Part shown: positions 51,401 to 60,090 of the stretch, piece after piece
How positions within the stretch are numbered: position 1 is the first letter of the stretch
How the letters are laid out: each line of letters opens with the position of its first letter
Source: Atrichornis clamosus
Lineage: Eukaryota; Chordata; Aves; Passeriformes; Menuridae
Reading direction: 5' to 3'
Length of the DNA: 64,000 nt
NCBI GenBank assembly: GCA_013400975.1
Contig: WBMZ01010869.1
Location: 34,836-98,835, forward strand
The notes under the pieces: model-generated
Told to the model about the DNA's origin: nothing
The model's input: the letters and a program-made list of their open reading frames with translations, nothing else
The model's database searches: none
Made by a program: the position numbers and the translations under genes

Positions 51401-53932
51401 AAAATAACAACAATATAGACTGAAGGATGTGAAACAAATCCATCTAAGTGGATGTCTATTGCAAGCATACATGTGCAGAAGTAATTCACCTCCAGACCAC
51501 ACTGTAACTCAAACTCATTTCTGAATGGGGAGAGCACACTCCTGAGCCTCAGCTAAAGCCGAGTACACATAAGGAGAGGCTCCCTTAGTAATACAAGAAC
51601 AGCAGCACCACAAGAGTGCTGGTACATCCTCAGATGTTCCCTGAGCAGGCCTGGAGCAAGCCTTTCTAGGTGAGTTCAAGAAGAAAGCTGCAGAGCTTGG
51701 GTAGCTCAGTTCAGTGTCACAGGAAGTTGTTGCATATTTACAGAAATTCGTGGAACCCCTTTTCGTGTTTCAACAAAGATGTAGATGACTTGATCAAAGG
51801 ATGATCAGAAATGTAGCCACGAAGTCAAGTTCATCCAATCCTTCCTAGTGTTTTTTAGTGCAACACTTTAAAATGGCTCCTCCAAGAGGTCTGGCACATA
51901 AAAAGAGTCCTTGTATAAGCAAGGTGGACTCTTACATGTGTCCTATGATTGCTATATGCAAACAGCATGTGTTCCAAGATTTTAAAGATGTTTCACAAAG
52001 TACAAGCTAATGCTCAGAGCTGCACTACCAATAAGATTTGTCTAGACTTGGTACGTAAAAAGCAAGGCAGTTGTTTACAGCACTACTTTTACCTTCTGAT
52101 TCGAACATTAGCAAAATGCTGCAAAGAACAAGTCTGGGGAGAAAATTAAGTATTTTAAAAGCTAGATCATTTAAATATTTTTACTCAGAACTATATCCAC
52201 AGGAGCCTTGAAATAAGTTCACAGCTTAGAATACACATAGATGGTGATCCTTCTACAGGATGGAAAAATCCCACTCTCATTAGACAACGTCACTTGTTCA
52301 TCTGTATTCCTGTTTCAGCTAATGATGGCTGTGTTACTTTTACCTTATGACTCATTTTCAGCATGCTCTGGTTTATCAGCCATAATTTCAGTTGTCAGTC
52401 ACAGTGTCAGAACACAGCTCCCCGGGAGCTGTTTTGTTCTGTCAGCAGGAGAAAGCCCACCACTGGAGATCTTCTGCACGCACTCTGCAGCCACTCACTT
52501 TCAGACCTTGAAACACGTCTATCTTTCAAGCCTGAGTTGTCTAAAACTTCCCCGCCCATGCACCCACAGCACCATCTGTACTGGAATATCAAGAAGAAAG
52601 CAAAGACATTTTACCCTTTCATTGCCAGAATTAAGCCTAAGGATGGGCAAAGGCTGGAGAGCTTTTCCAAGCTACTTCCCCCTCATGACATAAAGATAAA
52701 AGAATAGATCCTCTCAGGGCACATTTCAAATATGCTGAGCTAAAAGCTTAAGTATGCCTGAAGCTTCAGCTGAAAGAACAGGAATAGAATATGCCATTCT
52801 ATCCAGCAAAGCCACACTTACAGGCCCAGATGGAAGCATTCTGGCAACTTGAAGAACAGTGGCCACATCAGACATGGAAACTGTAGGCTCTGCCTAAAGA
52901 ATCGGTGTCCTGGTTCCATCTGGGATATAGTTAATTTTCTTCTTTGTAGCTGGTACGGTGCTGTGGTTTGGATTTCGTATGAGAATAACATTGCTACCAC
53001 ACTGATGGTGTACTTATTGCTGAGAAGTACTCTAAGTGAAGGACTTTTTCAGCTTCCCATGCTCTGCCAGGGAGCAGGTGTCCAACTATGTAACTATCCA
53101 ACTAAGGCAGAAGGGGAGGTAGGAGGGGCAGGGTGTGAGTCATCGGCGGTGTGATACTTAGTTGCCAGCTGGGATTAAAGCACACCAATCAGACAGGCTC
53201 ATTTACATCTGGAGAGCATCGGTGACACAATGCCGAATGAACAATGGTCCCTAGCAATACCATCACCTGCACGTGCCTATTTATCTTCATGATCTTCACA
53301 ATCTTGCAACCACACCTCTACACTCCTCCTCCTGATACATTCAATTTTGGACAGAACAAGAACAGCCACACTACCCACCTGTCAGATTTGAAGGCTCCAA
53401 GTTCCTGGGCACAGAACATATTCCCCCTATCTATTCCCTGTGATTAGAAGATGCTGTTACCTTTAGAAAACTGCCAATAGCCAGTGGAAGAGGAAAAGGT
53501 GAAAACCAACTCATTTTAAAAAGCAAAGAAACAAGAGGTAAGGTGAAAGAAAGAGCAGCCTTAGAAAATCCACTCCTTTTGCAAGACAAAGATCTCCATA
53601 CACAAAAGTCAACTACCGTTCTGTATCTTTGCTGAAGTCAATGAAGTTCCAGACAGCAGTGACAAAGATTCCACAACTAAAAGAAAAAGTAACTCACACA
53701 AATGCCTGTAACAGACTATTTCTGCCACTCCTATGAGAATATCAGAATCTCCTGTGAATAAATACAACTACATCATTTAACAAATACACTTCATTCAAAT
53801 TCTAGCTTTCTCACCAGTCCAGCCAGTATAGGCAGAGCAGTCATGTGGATCTGCCGTCTTGAGCCCTTCCTCCATTTGTTGCAGAAGGTCCTTGATTTTT
53901 GCCTGGATCCGTTTTGAGAACCGAGCACTGAC
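34981..53932 (-). CDS. LANCL2: LANCL2 (LanC-like protein 2), exons 2-9, N-terminus outside window
   Basis: Spliced - strand coding span joining 53932-53815, 49751-49544, 47360-47213, 46611-46465, 42822-42640, 40341-40165, 36896-36824 and 35096-34981. This gives 1,170 nt, 389 residues plus TAA, in frame at every junction. Seven glycine-rich repeats of the LanC toroid are visible: YTGWTG, CGDAGP, YGRAG, AHGVAG, CHGAPG, CHGTAG and FEGMAG. The zinc/glutathione-site residues are Cys253 and Cys299-His300 in partial numbering. Their 46-residue spacing equals that of LANCL1 Cys276/Cys322/His323. LanC-like proteins bind glutathione and are reported to add it to dehydrated Ser/Thr residues in proteins. 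LANCL2 is also reported as an abscisic-acid binding, membrane-associated protein. The human protein is 450 residues; about 68 N-terminal residues (exon 1) are missing here. LANCL1 and LANCL3 are the alternatives, but detailed identity and the VOPP1 neighbour favour LANCL2. Confidence 0.97.
35097..36823 (-). other. LANCL2: LANCL2 intron 8
   Basis: A 1,727-bp GT-AG intron on the - strand. No repeat family was recognised. A short patch at about 36060-36180 has several CpGs but no gene evidence; its + strand open frame is antisense to LANCL2 and unsupported. Confidence 0.7.
36824..36896 (-). CDS. LANCL2: LANCL2 coding exon 8
   Basis: A 73-nt exon with acceptor TTTCCCAG and donor GTAAGG. It encodes 24 codons (FAEWCLEYGAHGCRIPDRPY and on to SLFE) plus the first base of a split Gly. 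Highly conserved LanC-like C-terminal segment. Confidence 0.97.
36897..40164 (-). other. LANCL2: LANCL2 intron 7
   Basis: A 3,268-bp GT-AG intron. No mobile element was recognised. It contains minor A/C-rich stretches (about 39525-39555). Open frames here are short and without family resemblance. Confidence 0.7.
40165..40341 (-). CDS. LANCL2: LANCL2 coding exon 7 (Cys-His zinc ligands)
   Basis: A 177-nt exon, exactly 59 codons, phase 0 at both ends. The acceptor is TGTTTCACAG and the donor GTGAGC. It encodes TFKEDKYLKDAMDCSDVIWQ, then the signature GYGICHGTAGNGYSFLSLY, ending in YRACK. Cys299-His300 (partial numbering) are the second and third zinc ligands of the LanC-like active site. The 3' boundary was chosen because AAG|GTGAGC joins in frame with exon 8. 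Confidence 0.97.
41118..41183. repeat. A/C-rich low-complexity tract
   Basis: Irregular run of CAAA, CCAAA and poly(A) words over about 65 bp within LANCL2 intron 6. In the - strand sense it is a T/G-rich tract. Confidence 0.7.
42435..42482. repeat. Compound microsatellite (TC)n-(TA)n
   Basis: About 30 bp of imperfect TC repeats run directly into about 16 bp of TA repeats. The array abuts the tRNA-like head of the SINE that starts at about 42483, so the array seems to replace or interrupt the expected 5' part of the SINE. Confidence 0.9.
42483..42623 (+). mobile_element. tRNA-Ile/CR1 chimeric SINE (TguSINE1-like), 5'-truncated
   Basis: The head resembles the 3' two-thirds of tRNA-Ile(AAT): anticodon region GTGCTAATAACACCAAGG followed by a degenerate B box (GTGGGTTTGATTCC). 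The tail has the CR1 3'-end layout: a conserved ATGATCCTTGTG word, CTCTTCCAACTCAGAATATT, then degenerate TTCTGTGA-type 8-bp units. The A-box half of the tRNA is missing. The orientation is antisense to LANCL2. Its tail ends about 17 bp from the last base of exon 6. The family name is from memory; the structure is seen directly. Confidence 0.85.
42640..42822 (-). CDS. LANCL2: LANCL2 coding exon 6 (first zinc Cys)
   Basis: A 183-nt exon, 61 codons, phase 0 at both ends. The acceptor TTGTTTAG precedes PIADVDQETLAELVKPSVDY, and the exon contains NETDRLVHWCHGAPGVIHML. Cys253 in WCHG is the first zinc ligand. A second AG ten bases into the exon (CAATTGCAG) would break the frame, so the upstream AG was chosen. 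The donor is AAG|GTGAAT. Confidence 0.96.
42823..46464 (-). other. LANCL2: LANCL2 intron 5
   Basis: A 3,642-bp GT-AG intron. It contains a CR1 3' tail at about 44565-44699. No other repeat family or gene was recognised. Confidence 0.7.
44565..44699 (+). mobile_element. CR1 LINE 3'-end fragment
   Basis: Typical CR1 terminal sequence: TTCAAGAAGCATTTGCACAA, GGGTGTCCTGCTGCAGGGCC, TCTCTTCCAACCCAGCAG, ending ATTCTATGAT. It is severely 5'-truncated (about 135 bp), as is usual for CR1. It lies antisense to LANCL2 in intron 5. Confidence 0.88.
46465..46611 (-). CDS. LANCL2: LANCL2 coding exon 5
   Basis: A 147-nt exon, 49 codons, phase 0 at both ends. The acceptor is TTTTTCTTAG and the donor GTAAGA. 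It encodes VIHAIIESGKNFSKEERKTD, then RCPLLYQWHRKQYVGAAHGV and AGIYYMLMQ. The AHGVAG glycine repeat is the fourth of the toroid. The match to human LANCL2 is close over the whole exon. Confidence 0.97.
46612..47212 (-). other. LANCL2: LANCL2 intron 4
   Basis: A 601-bp GT-AG intron, the shortest in the visible part of the gene. Nothing was recognised in it. Confidence 0.8.
47213..47360 (-). CDS. LANCL2: LANCL2 coding exon 4
   Basis: A 148-nt exon. Its first base completes the split Lys from exon 3, followed by 49 codons: LLQLQRTVISTDAELPDELL, then YGRAGYLYALLYLNTEIGPD and TVPQSVIKE. The acceptor is TCTGATCCAG and the donor GTAAGA. It holds the third glycine repeat (YGRAG). Confidence 0.97.
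47361..49543 (-). other. LANCL2: LANCL2 intron 3
   Basis: A 2,183-bp GT-AG intron. No repeat family was recognised. A 166-codon + strand open frame at 48854-49354 has no family resemblance and is antisense to an intron; it is treated as chance. Confidence 0.75.
49544..49751 (-). CDS. LANCL2: LANCL2 coding exon 3
   Basis: A 208-nt exon. Its first two bases complete the split Gly of YTGWTG, followed by 68 codons: IALLYLQLYRVTKNQSHLQR, SLDYVKRILRNLNGRRVTFL, then CGDAGPLAVGAVVYHKL. It ends on AA of a split Lys. The acceptor is TTGTTTCAG and the donor GTAAGT. It holds the second glycine repeat (CGDAGP). Confidence 0.97.
50053..51065 (+). mobile_element. Solo LTR, avian ERVL type, 1,013 bp
   Basis: The element starts TATATTGGGTT and ends AACCCACTACA, near-perfect terminal inverted ends. 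It is flanked by the perfect 5-bp direct repeat CAAAG (50048-50052 and 51066-51070). The 5-bp duplication suits ERVL-type integration. The sequence resembles bird ERVL LTRs I recall (TTTGCATGG...AGGCTTTGGTAG opening, GGCAT...CCAGTGGCAACCCA close). It is GC-richer than its surroundings. An internal repeat array lies at about 50389-50510. No internal retroviral genes are present, so it is a solo LTR from recombination. Open frames in it (up to 189 codons) are not genes. Confidence 0.88.
50389..50510. repeat. ~40-bp tandem units inside the solo LTR
   Basis: The word CCTGCAGCCC recurs at 50389, 50430 and 50469 (spacing 41 and 39 bp), followed each time by a related sequence with CATGG and GGTGCAG/GGAGCAG. 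The array is part of the LTR itself. Confidence 0.75.
52906..53187 (+). mobile_element. Short, internally deleted avian ERVL-type LTR (282 bp)
   Basis: It opens TGTCCTGGTTCCATCTGGGA and continues with ATAGTTAATTTTCTTCTTTG and GTAGCTGGTACGGTGCTGTG, the start of a common bird ERVL LTR as I recall it. It closes ACTTAGTTGCCAGCTGGGAT plus TAAAGCACACCA, the usual end of that LTR. The expected T/A-rich middle with the poly(A) region is absent. Flanks are ATCGG (52901-52905) and ATCAG (53188-53192), an imperfect 5-bp target duplication. Confidence 0.8.
53815..53932 (-). CDS. LANCL2: LANCL2 coding exon 2
   Basis: A 118-nt exon encoding 39 codons, VSARFSKRIQAKIKDLLQQM then EEGLKTADPHDCSAYTGWT, plus the first base of a split Gly. 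The acceptor (minus sense) is CTGCTTTCAG and the donor GTGAGA. It has the same 39-codon length as the matching human segment. A second AG five bases downstream (GTCAG) would break the frame and was rejected. The last six codons start the first toroid repeat. Upstream of it in human lies the variable N-terminal tail. Confidence 0.95.
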
Positions 53933-55923
53933 CTGAAAGCAGGAGACAGGGAATGAGCCAAAAAAGAAAAGAATTCAAGAATGCAAAGTGTATGCTCCAC
54001 TTTCTTATTTGGGAAGAAAAACAAACCAAATGCAATCAAACAAAAAATAACTAGGGAATAAATAATACGTACAGCAATCAGCAATGTCAAGGTGGTTCAC
54101 CCTAAGTGTGTCCCATGTAAATACATTCTGACTACATATTAGAGTAAGTTACTAGGATCTACATTAGACAAATTTATCTGTGGATGCTTTAAAGTCACAC
54201 AAAGAACAGCTATGAACACTATGACAATATGTAATTCTAAACTGCCTCTTATCTCAGGCTCTTAATAGAGTAAGTAGAACTTCTTTGAATTGAGTAAAAT
54301 GTGAATAGGAGCAAACAGAAGACAAGCATCTGCTACCACTCCCTGGGACAGTACTTCATTCAGGATCCTGGTACCAAAACCGCGTTATGAACAAACACAG
54401 CATAAGCCTTGTGTTACGAGTGCTTGCTCTCATTGCAAGGTCCCTGCACATCCTTTGTAGCACTGTAGAGCAGGAAACACCTAAAGGAAAAGAAATGTTC
54501 ATACTCAAGACAATCAAGCGAAAATCAAGCCATCATTTTCAATTACGTGCTCAATCACATCCATGATGCAGACATATTTTCTTAAATACAGCTTTTTTGG
54601 GTGTCACAGTTTGCGACACAGTTATCTAAATGTCCTTCCTCCTACTTCCTGCTCCCTTCTCTCTCCAAAACAGTATTGGAGGAGGTTGTTAAATGCAGTG
54701 ATGTATTAAAGAACAACTACCTGAAAGAAAGAGCTAGACACAAAGAGGATGAGTAAAAGTAGCTCAGCAGCTTCAGCTCATGCATGAAGATGAAGAAAGA
54801 AATCTTTTGATTTTACACAAAGCTTGCTTTTACTTTTGACCAATAAAAGTTTATATAGATGCTATATATTAAACATAACAGAGGATACTTTATCCTTGCC
54901 AACATTTCTCTCTCACTATGCATACTTTATGGGAAGATACATTACTGATTACTTGTTAAAGCCTATGGAACACAGAAATTACGACACTAGTAAGGTAAGC
55001 TCTGCTTGATTAAAACACATCGCCTAAAGCAAGGGTTCGGATAAATGACAGGTCCTGGATGCCACCCTGCAAATGACTACTCAAGATGTACCATATTTTG
55101 TACTCTTTTTCAGTGATTTCCAACATCCATCCTACGGATTCAGAAATCGTAAAGATTGTAAGATTTGCAGGCGGCTTCTGACACACCAGAAATCTCCAGG
55201 GTCAATGGTTCAAATCTATTTTAGGATATCCATGGTAGGATAGGAAGAGAGAAAGAAATTGTGCCACTATATGTCACATTGCACACATACCATTCTAGAA
55301 ACAAGCTAGAGACACTTTCACCTTCTCAGTATCTCTCAAAATAGCAACCAAACACAGTCAGCATCTGAAGTCTGTTACTCTTCAGTCTTAATATGGTGTT
55401 AAGTACCTTTCTAATAGGGAACTATACCACACACACACCCTATCACCATCACCCCACCACCCTCCTATTTTTGACTAGTTCAGAGGAGTCTCAACACAAA
55501 GCAGAATCTTCCCCAAGGACAGGGCTTCTCTCCTTCAAACGACAGCTATGCCAATGCTAAGGCATATGGTGAAACAGCATGAGGATATTCACGCAGATGC
55601 ATCTAGGCATAGAGCTCAGCTTGTCTGACAAGAGTGAACTAAGGCTTCAGACTCCCCATTTATTTCCCTACTGCACATCACAAGCAGGCTGGTTATCTTT
55701 TTGTTCTGACAATACACCTGCTGTTACCAAATCAAGGTATTTGTATAAAACACCAGATTAAATTACTTAGAGGTAGGAGGAAAGTACTAGGACATCAGGA
55801 CACCTGGGTTCTGCATTGAAACCTCAGTCTCATACAAATAATTTAGCTCAGGTTGGCAAACCCTCTCTCTAGAATTTGAATTGTAAACAACTTGTCTTGA
55901 CTTGGTGCTTGGAAAAGCACTGA

Positions 55924-55950
55924 ATTATTATTATTAATTATTATTATTAT
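55924..55950. repeat. (ATT)n microsatellite
   Basis: Two runs of ATT units separated by one AATT interruption, about 27 bp. Confidence 0.9.
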
Positions 55951-57003
55951 CTGTCAGCCCCAAAAAAGCTACTCCTACACCTATGTCAGTTTGAATAGGT
56001 TGTAAGTGGCAACAAAGTTTGCCCCAGCTATCTATTGCTCCACCACTGCCTCTCATTTTGCTTTTTTTTGTTACCCTGATGCTTTAACAACTGAGCACTG
56101 TCACTGTTCATTTTATAAGATTTCCCTATAAGCTTGTAACAGATGCTTACATGCACATGAATAAATTAATTACATGAAGAAATGAACATTGAAATGTGGC
56201 CTTAGAAGATTAAAAAACTTTCAAGGAATCTCAGGGCAGCATTACTGCTGAGCATAACATGCTCACTTGTGTGGAGCAGAGATTGATTTTCATCCAAAGC
56301 ACATTCATTTCACAAGGATGTTTCCAGCTGGCATTCAGCCTTTTCTGCAGGTGACTTGCTATTCCTGCAGGGACAAACAGAAACCAGGAAGCCTGATCTC
56401 TGAAATCCAGTGGCAAATTTACTTCTGGTTCACAAAAGACTGGGCGATAGCAGGAGCTGAAGAGTATCTTTAATTAGAAAAGGCTCTCTCCAGGAATTCA
56501 ACTGCTGCATTACTCCTCTGCTGCTGCAGAAAGTACAACCACTATCATACCAAACACGGCTCAAGTGTTATATTGTCAAAATACAAAAAATGAGAGCTCA
56601 TTCCTCATTATACCCAATACAACCTTGTGCCATATTGGCTAACAGTGGTAACTAAAAAGGCTCATTATCAGCACAAAAGTAATGCAGAAAAAAATGAATA
56701 TGTTTGGTTTGCAAATTAATTGTTTTGTTATTTATTCAAACCATATCACTTCTTCCATTGCAGTGAGGCAGTAGGCAAAGCTACATCCCAATCAAAAATC
56801 TTCTAAAGCCAACAAAAATGTAAGGAATGTAAGTATTTATGTAACATCACTGACCTTTGGCACTAATGACAAGGTGTCTAAATTATGCTGTCCCTGTTAG
56901 CAATACATGCTTCCCCTATCTGCTTTCTTTCATTTGTAGGGTTTCTAAAGAGAATTTAAGTCATGATCTTTTGTAAATTCAGCAGTAGAACTACACATCT
57001 ACC

Positions 57004-57128
57004 GTTAGGGCATGGTGCTAATAACACCAAGGTCATGGGTTTGATCCCCAGACGGGCCATTCACTTGAGATTTGGACTCGATGATTGTTGTGGGTCCCTT
57101 CCAACTGAGAATATTCTGTAATTCTGTT
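57004..57128 (+). mobile_element. tRNA-Ile/CR1 chimeric SINE (TguSINE1-like), 5'-truncated
   Basis: The head is GTTAGGGCATGGTGCTAATA ACACCAAGG, then a B box near GGGTTTGATCCC and an acceptor-stem-like GGGCCA; this is tRNA-Ile-like. The tail reads CACTTGAGATTTGGACTCGA then GGGTCCCTTCCAACTGAGAA, ending ATTCTGTAATTCTG, which is the CR1 3' end. It shares layout and breakpoint with the copy at 42483-42623. It lies antisense to LANCL2 in intron 1. The passerine family name is recalled, not checked. Confidence 0.87.
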
Positions 57129-58566
57129 ATTACAAAAAATACATCATGATGCAAATAAAAATCTCCTTAAAAACCCAAACACTTCACTTACAGTCAATAT
57201 TACAGCAACATACCCATTCCTACTGACCTCTCTCTCCATTGCAGCCATGGCTTTAAAACAAACCAGCACCAAGGACAGACGAGGCAATAAGCCACTGCTA
57301 TGTATGCATTTTTAATCATAATTTCTGGTAGGTAAGAGAAGCCTGTAACTTAAAGTCTTGCAAGCACATTTGGACCAGATATCACAGTGCTGACGTAAGT
57401 CTGACAACACAACCCTGAGACGTCACGGCACTCCTTTTGTCATTAAAAGTAATACTTTGGTTTGACAGTCACGGGATGAGTTATCTCCTTTGCATTTGTC
57501 AAAGACATTTGGATACCCATATGTCTTTGAAAAACACCTCTCAGCATTTACTTGCACATGATATCTATGCTAAGGAACCTGTGCAGAGTCACAGCAGGAC
57601 AATGGAGACCTGAGCTCAGCTTCATCAGAAGGTGCCAATGTACAGTCTTTCTTGCCACCATCAGCTCCCAAAACAAACATCTTGTCATCAACCCTATTTT
57701 GCTATTAACTTTGTTGTATTTCATCAGCATTTGGAGGAATGATGTTATGTGCAAAACCAGACTGAAGAAGTAAGCAACTGATTCGACAGAAGTAGCAAGG
57801 AGACGACCTACACACACAGTGCTACCTACCAAACAAACAAAATATACTATTATTTCATCTCACTTTACTGTTGGTGATGTGTAGAACAGGACACATAACA
57901 TGGTGCTGAGTTTTCTTTCAGCCAAAGTGCATTTCACAGAGAAGAAAATACAGCTCAAGTGTAGTGCAGCAAGAACTCATTCAAAAACCAAACTTGCACA
58001 GAAGACAGCACAAAGGACCTGACAGACACTGGCAAGGAAGAATTGAAGCAGGGGACAACTCACAGTTCTACTGAAATGAGGAATCCTGGCTGTACTGAAA
58101 TCATTGGGAACTTTGCCACTGACTGTAAGGCAGCCAGGTTTCACACCCATGCACTGGAGCATGGGTTTACTGAAGCAGGATGAGGTCTCACGCTCACCTC
58201 CACAGAGCTCCTGCAAAAGCAGACCTGAAGGGATGGCAGTATGATCCCATATGCAGAATCTAGCAAGGTCTGCTGGAAGGTGACCAGCCTTTTTGTACAG
58301 AACTACTTTACTTTTAAGTCAAAAGACCCTTACAGCATCAAGAGCAGCACTTTCTTCCCTGAAAATACCAGATACTAAGAAATCTCATTACCCATCCTCT
58401 GAAATACTCAAACACAGTTCTCTGATACTTTTCAGATAGGTCCTCCCAGAAACAAATGCCAGTTCTGCAAAACCACATGCTTAATAAATGCTTTGAAACA
58501 CTGCTGTGTGTAGAACACATTGCACTGTTTTACAGTGATCTGGCACTTAGTGCCGTACATATGATA

Positions 58567-58627
58567 ATGGGGGAAAAAAGTTAAAAAAAATAAAGAAAAA
58601 AGGGGGAGGGGGGAAAAGAGACAGAAA
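58567..58627. repeat. Purine-rich A/G tract
   Basis: About 60 bp, nearly all A and G, with G5-6 runs separated by A runs. In the LANCL2 sense it is a long pyrimidine tract deep in intron 1. Confidence 0.85.
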
Positions 58628-60055
58628 TCAATAGCTGTAGAGAAACAACTACACTGCTATGAATGACACTTTAGGAAAATCTTTAAACACAGTCATCACC
58701 CTATCTCAGAGGATGTAAGGGCATGAGAAACATCATTAAAAGGTGAACCATTCATGCTACATTTCATGTTCGAAGCCAAAAAAAAGGAGACTGTCTCTCT
58801 TAAGGTATTTGTGTGTGAAAGAAGCTGTATGTCTCATTGGTGATAAGACAGCAAAAAAACCCCAAAGTTTAAAGATTTAGATCATCATAAAGAATCATCA
58901 AAAGTTCCAGATTATTGGTAACAAAAATAAACAGGATAACAGATACTGAGGAACATTATCCTATGTTTTGGGAAATGGAGTCTGATAAAGCAAAACAGCA
59001 ATACTGAAAATTGCTGGTCCTCCAGGTAGACTAACACCAGCATGCTACTTCTTGAAAGCTGAGAAAATAGAAGTCTGTTGTGAGTATGATTTAAAGCTAC
59101 TCACTACACAGAAGTCTCTGGCCTAGCTGTGACATTTTTCAGTGGTACCTCAAGTTACTGGTAGAGCTAAAACCTAAATTATCTTGATGCACAGAGAGCA
59201 GATATATTCCATATATTGAGCTTGACAGCCGATCAGTGCAGTTAGACCCAAATAAAATTTACCTTCACTAGAAAGCAAGTACCTGTTATTGCACTTGCCC
59301 ACACAACTAGCTGGGTCATTAACATGTAGGTCTGCAAAATAAAATTAGAAACTGACAAAGAGTGGATGGATGTGAGATAATTTACTCTCAACTGGGAGTT
59401 TGATTTTAAAAAGTATTTTCATTCAGAACTGGTTGACTAAAACCAAATAGGCTTAACTCTGTGATTAAAAGTGTTGTCCTGAATAGCAGGAGAGGCTTTC
59501 ACTATAAAAGCATCAGGGAAGTACTAAGCAGGGTTCAAGTCTGATCCACACTGTAGGAAAGCAGCAGCAGTTCTTCCTCTAAGGCTGTGTACAATTGCCA
59601 GGAGCCAGTAAGGTATAATGAAGTACAATAAACTGATTTGCAGACTCCATTCTGACCAAGGCTCTCAAAGAGCAAAAGAAATTTTACTTCAGAAGAATCA
59701 CAGAGAATACAAATCTTGTTTGTTTTAGAATTCTCTATAAAAATAGCATATGCCTGAGATGGAGAATCAGGAAATAGCCAAAAAAGCAACAATCTCAAGA
59801 AATGCAGATACCTCATCCCACATCTCTGGCAAAAAAATGGGAAGAATTATTTACTGGCTCTGGAGGTTTGATTTTGCCTCTTGTGCAATGAACTGCATAA
59901 TTCCCACTAGTATAAGTTGCTGCTGAGTCAGTTCCAGAAGAGAGAACTTGCTGCTCTCAGTGAGGTAACTAAAATACCCAGGGAGACAATCCAAAAAATA
60001 CAAAAAAAAAAAAAACCAAAGGAAGAAGAGTGAGGCTATGACAAAAAAACCCTTC

Positions 60056-60088
<33 letters not shown>

Positions 60089-60090
60089 CA
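60056..60090. repeat. (TA)n microsatellite
   Basis: About 35 bp of TA repeats with one G interruption. Confidence 0.92.

Larger units (their letters stand above)
49752..53814 (-). other. LANCL2: LANCL2 intron 2
   Basis: A 4,063-bp GT-AG intron carrying two LTR insertions (50053-51065 and 52906-53187), both in the orientation opposite to LANCL2. The sequence between them holds nothing I recognise. Confidence 0.75.

Noticed and set aside
53927..53932. Alternative acceptor five bases inside LANCL2 exon 2
   Set aside because: It breaks the frame; the outer AG gives 39 codons, equal to the human segment.
57009..57060. Functional tRNA-Ile gene
   Set aside because: The 5' half including the A box and acceptor strand is missing and a CR1 tail follows, so it is a SINE head and not a tRNA gene.
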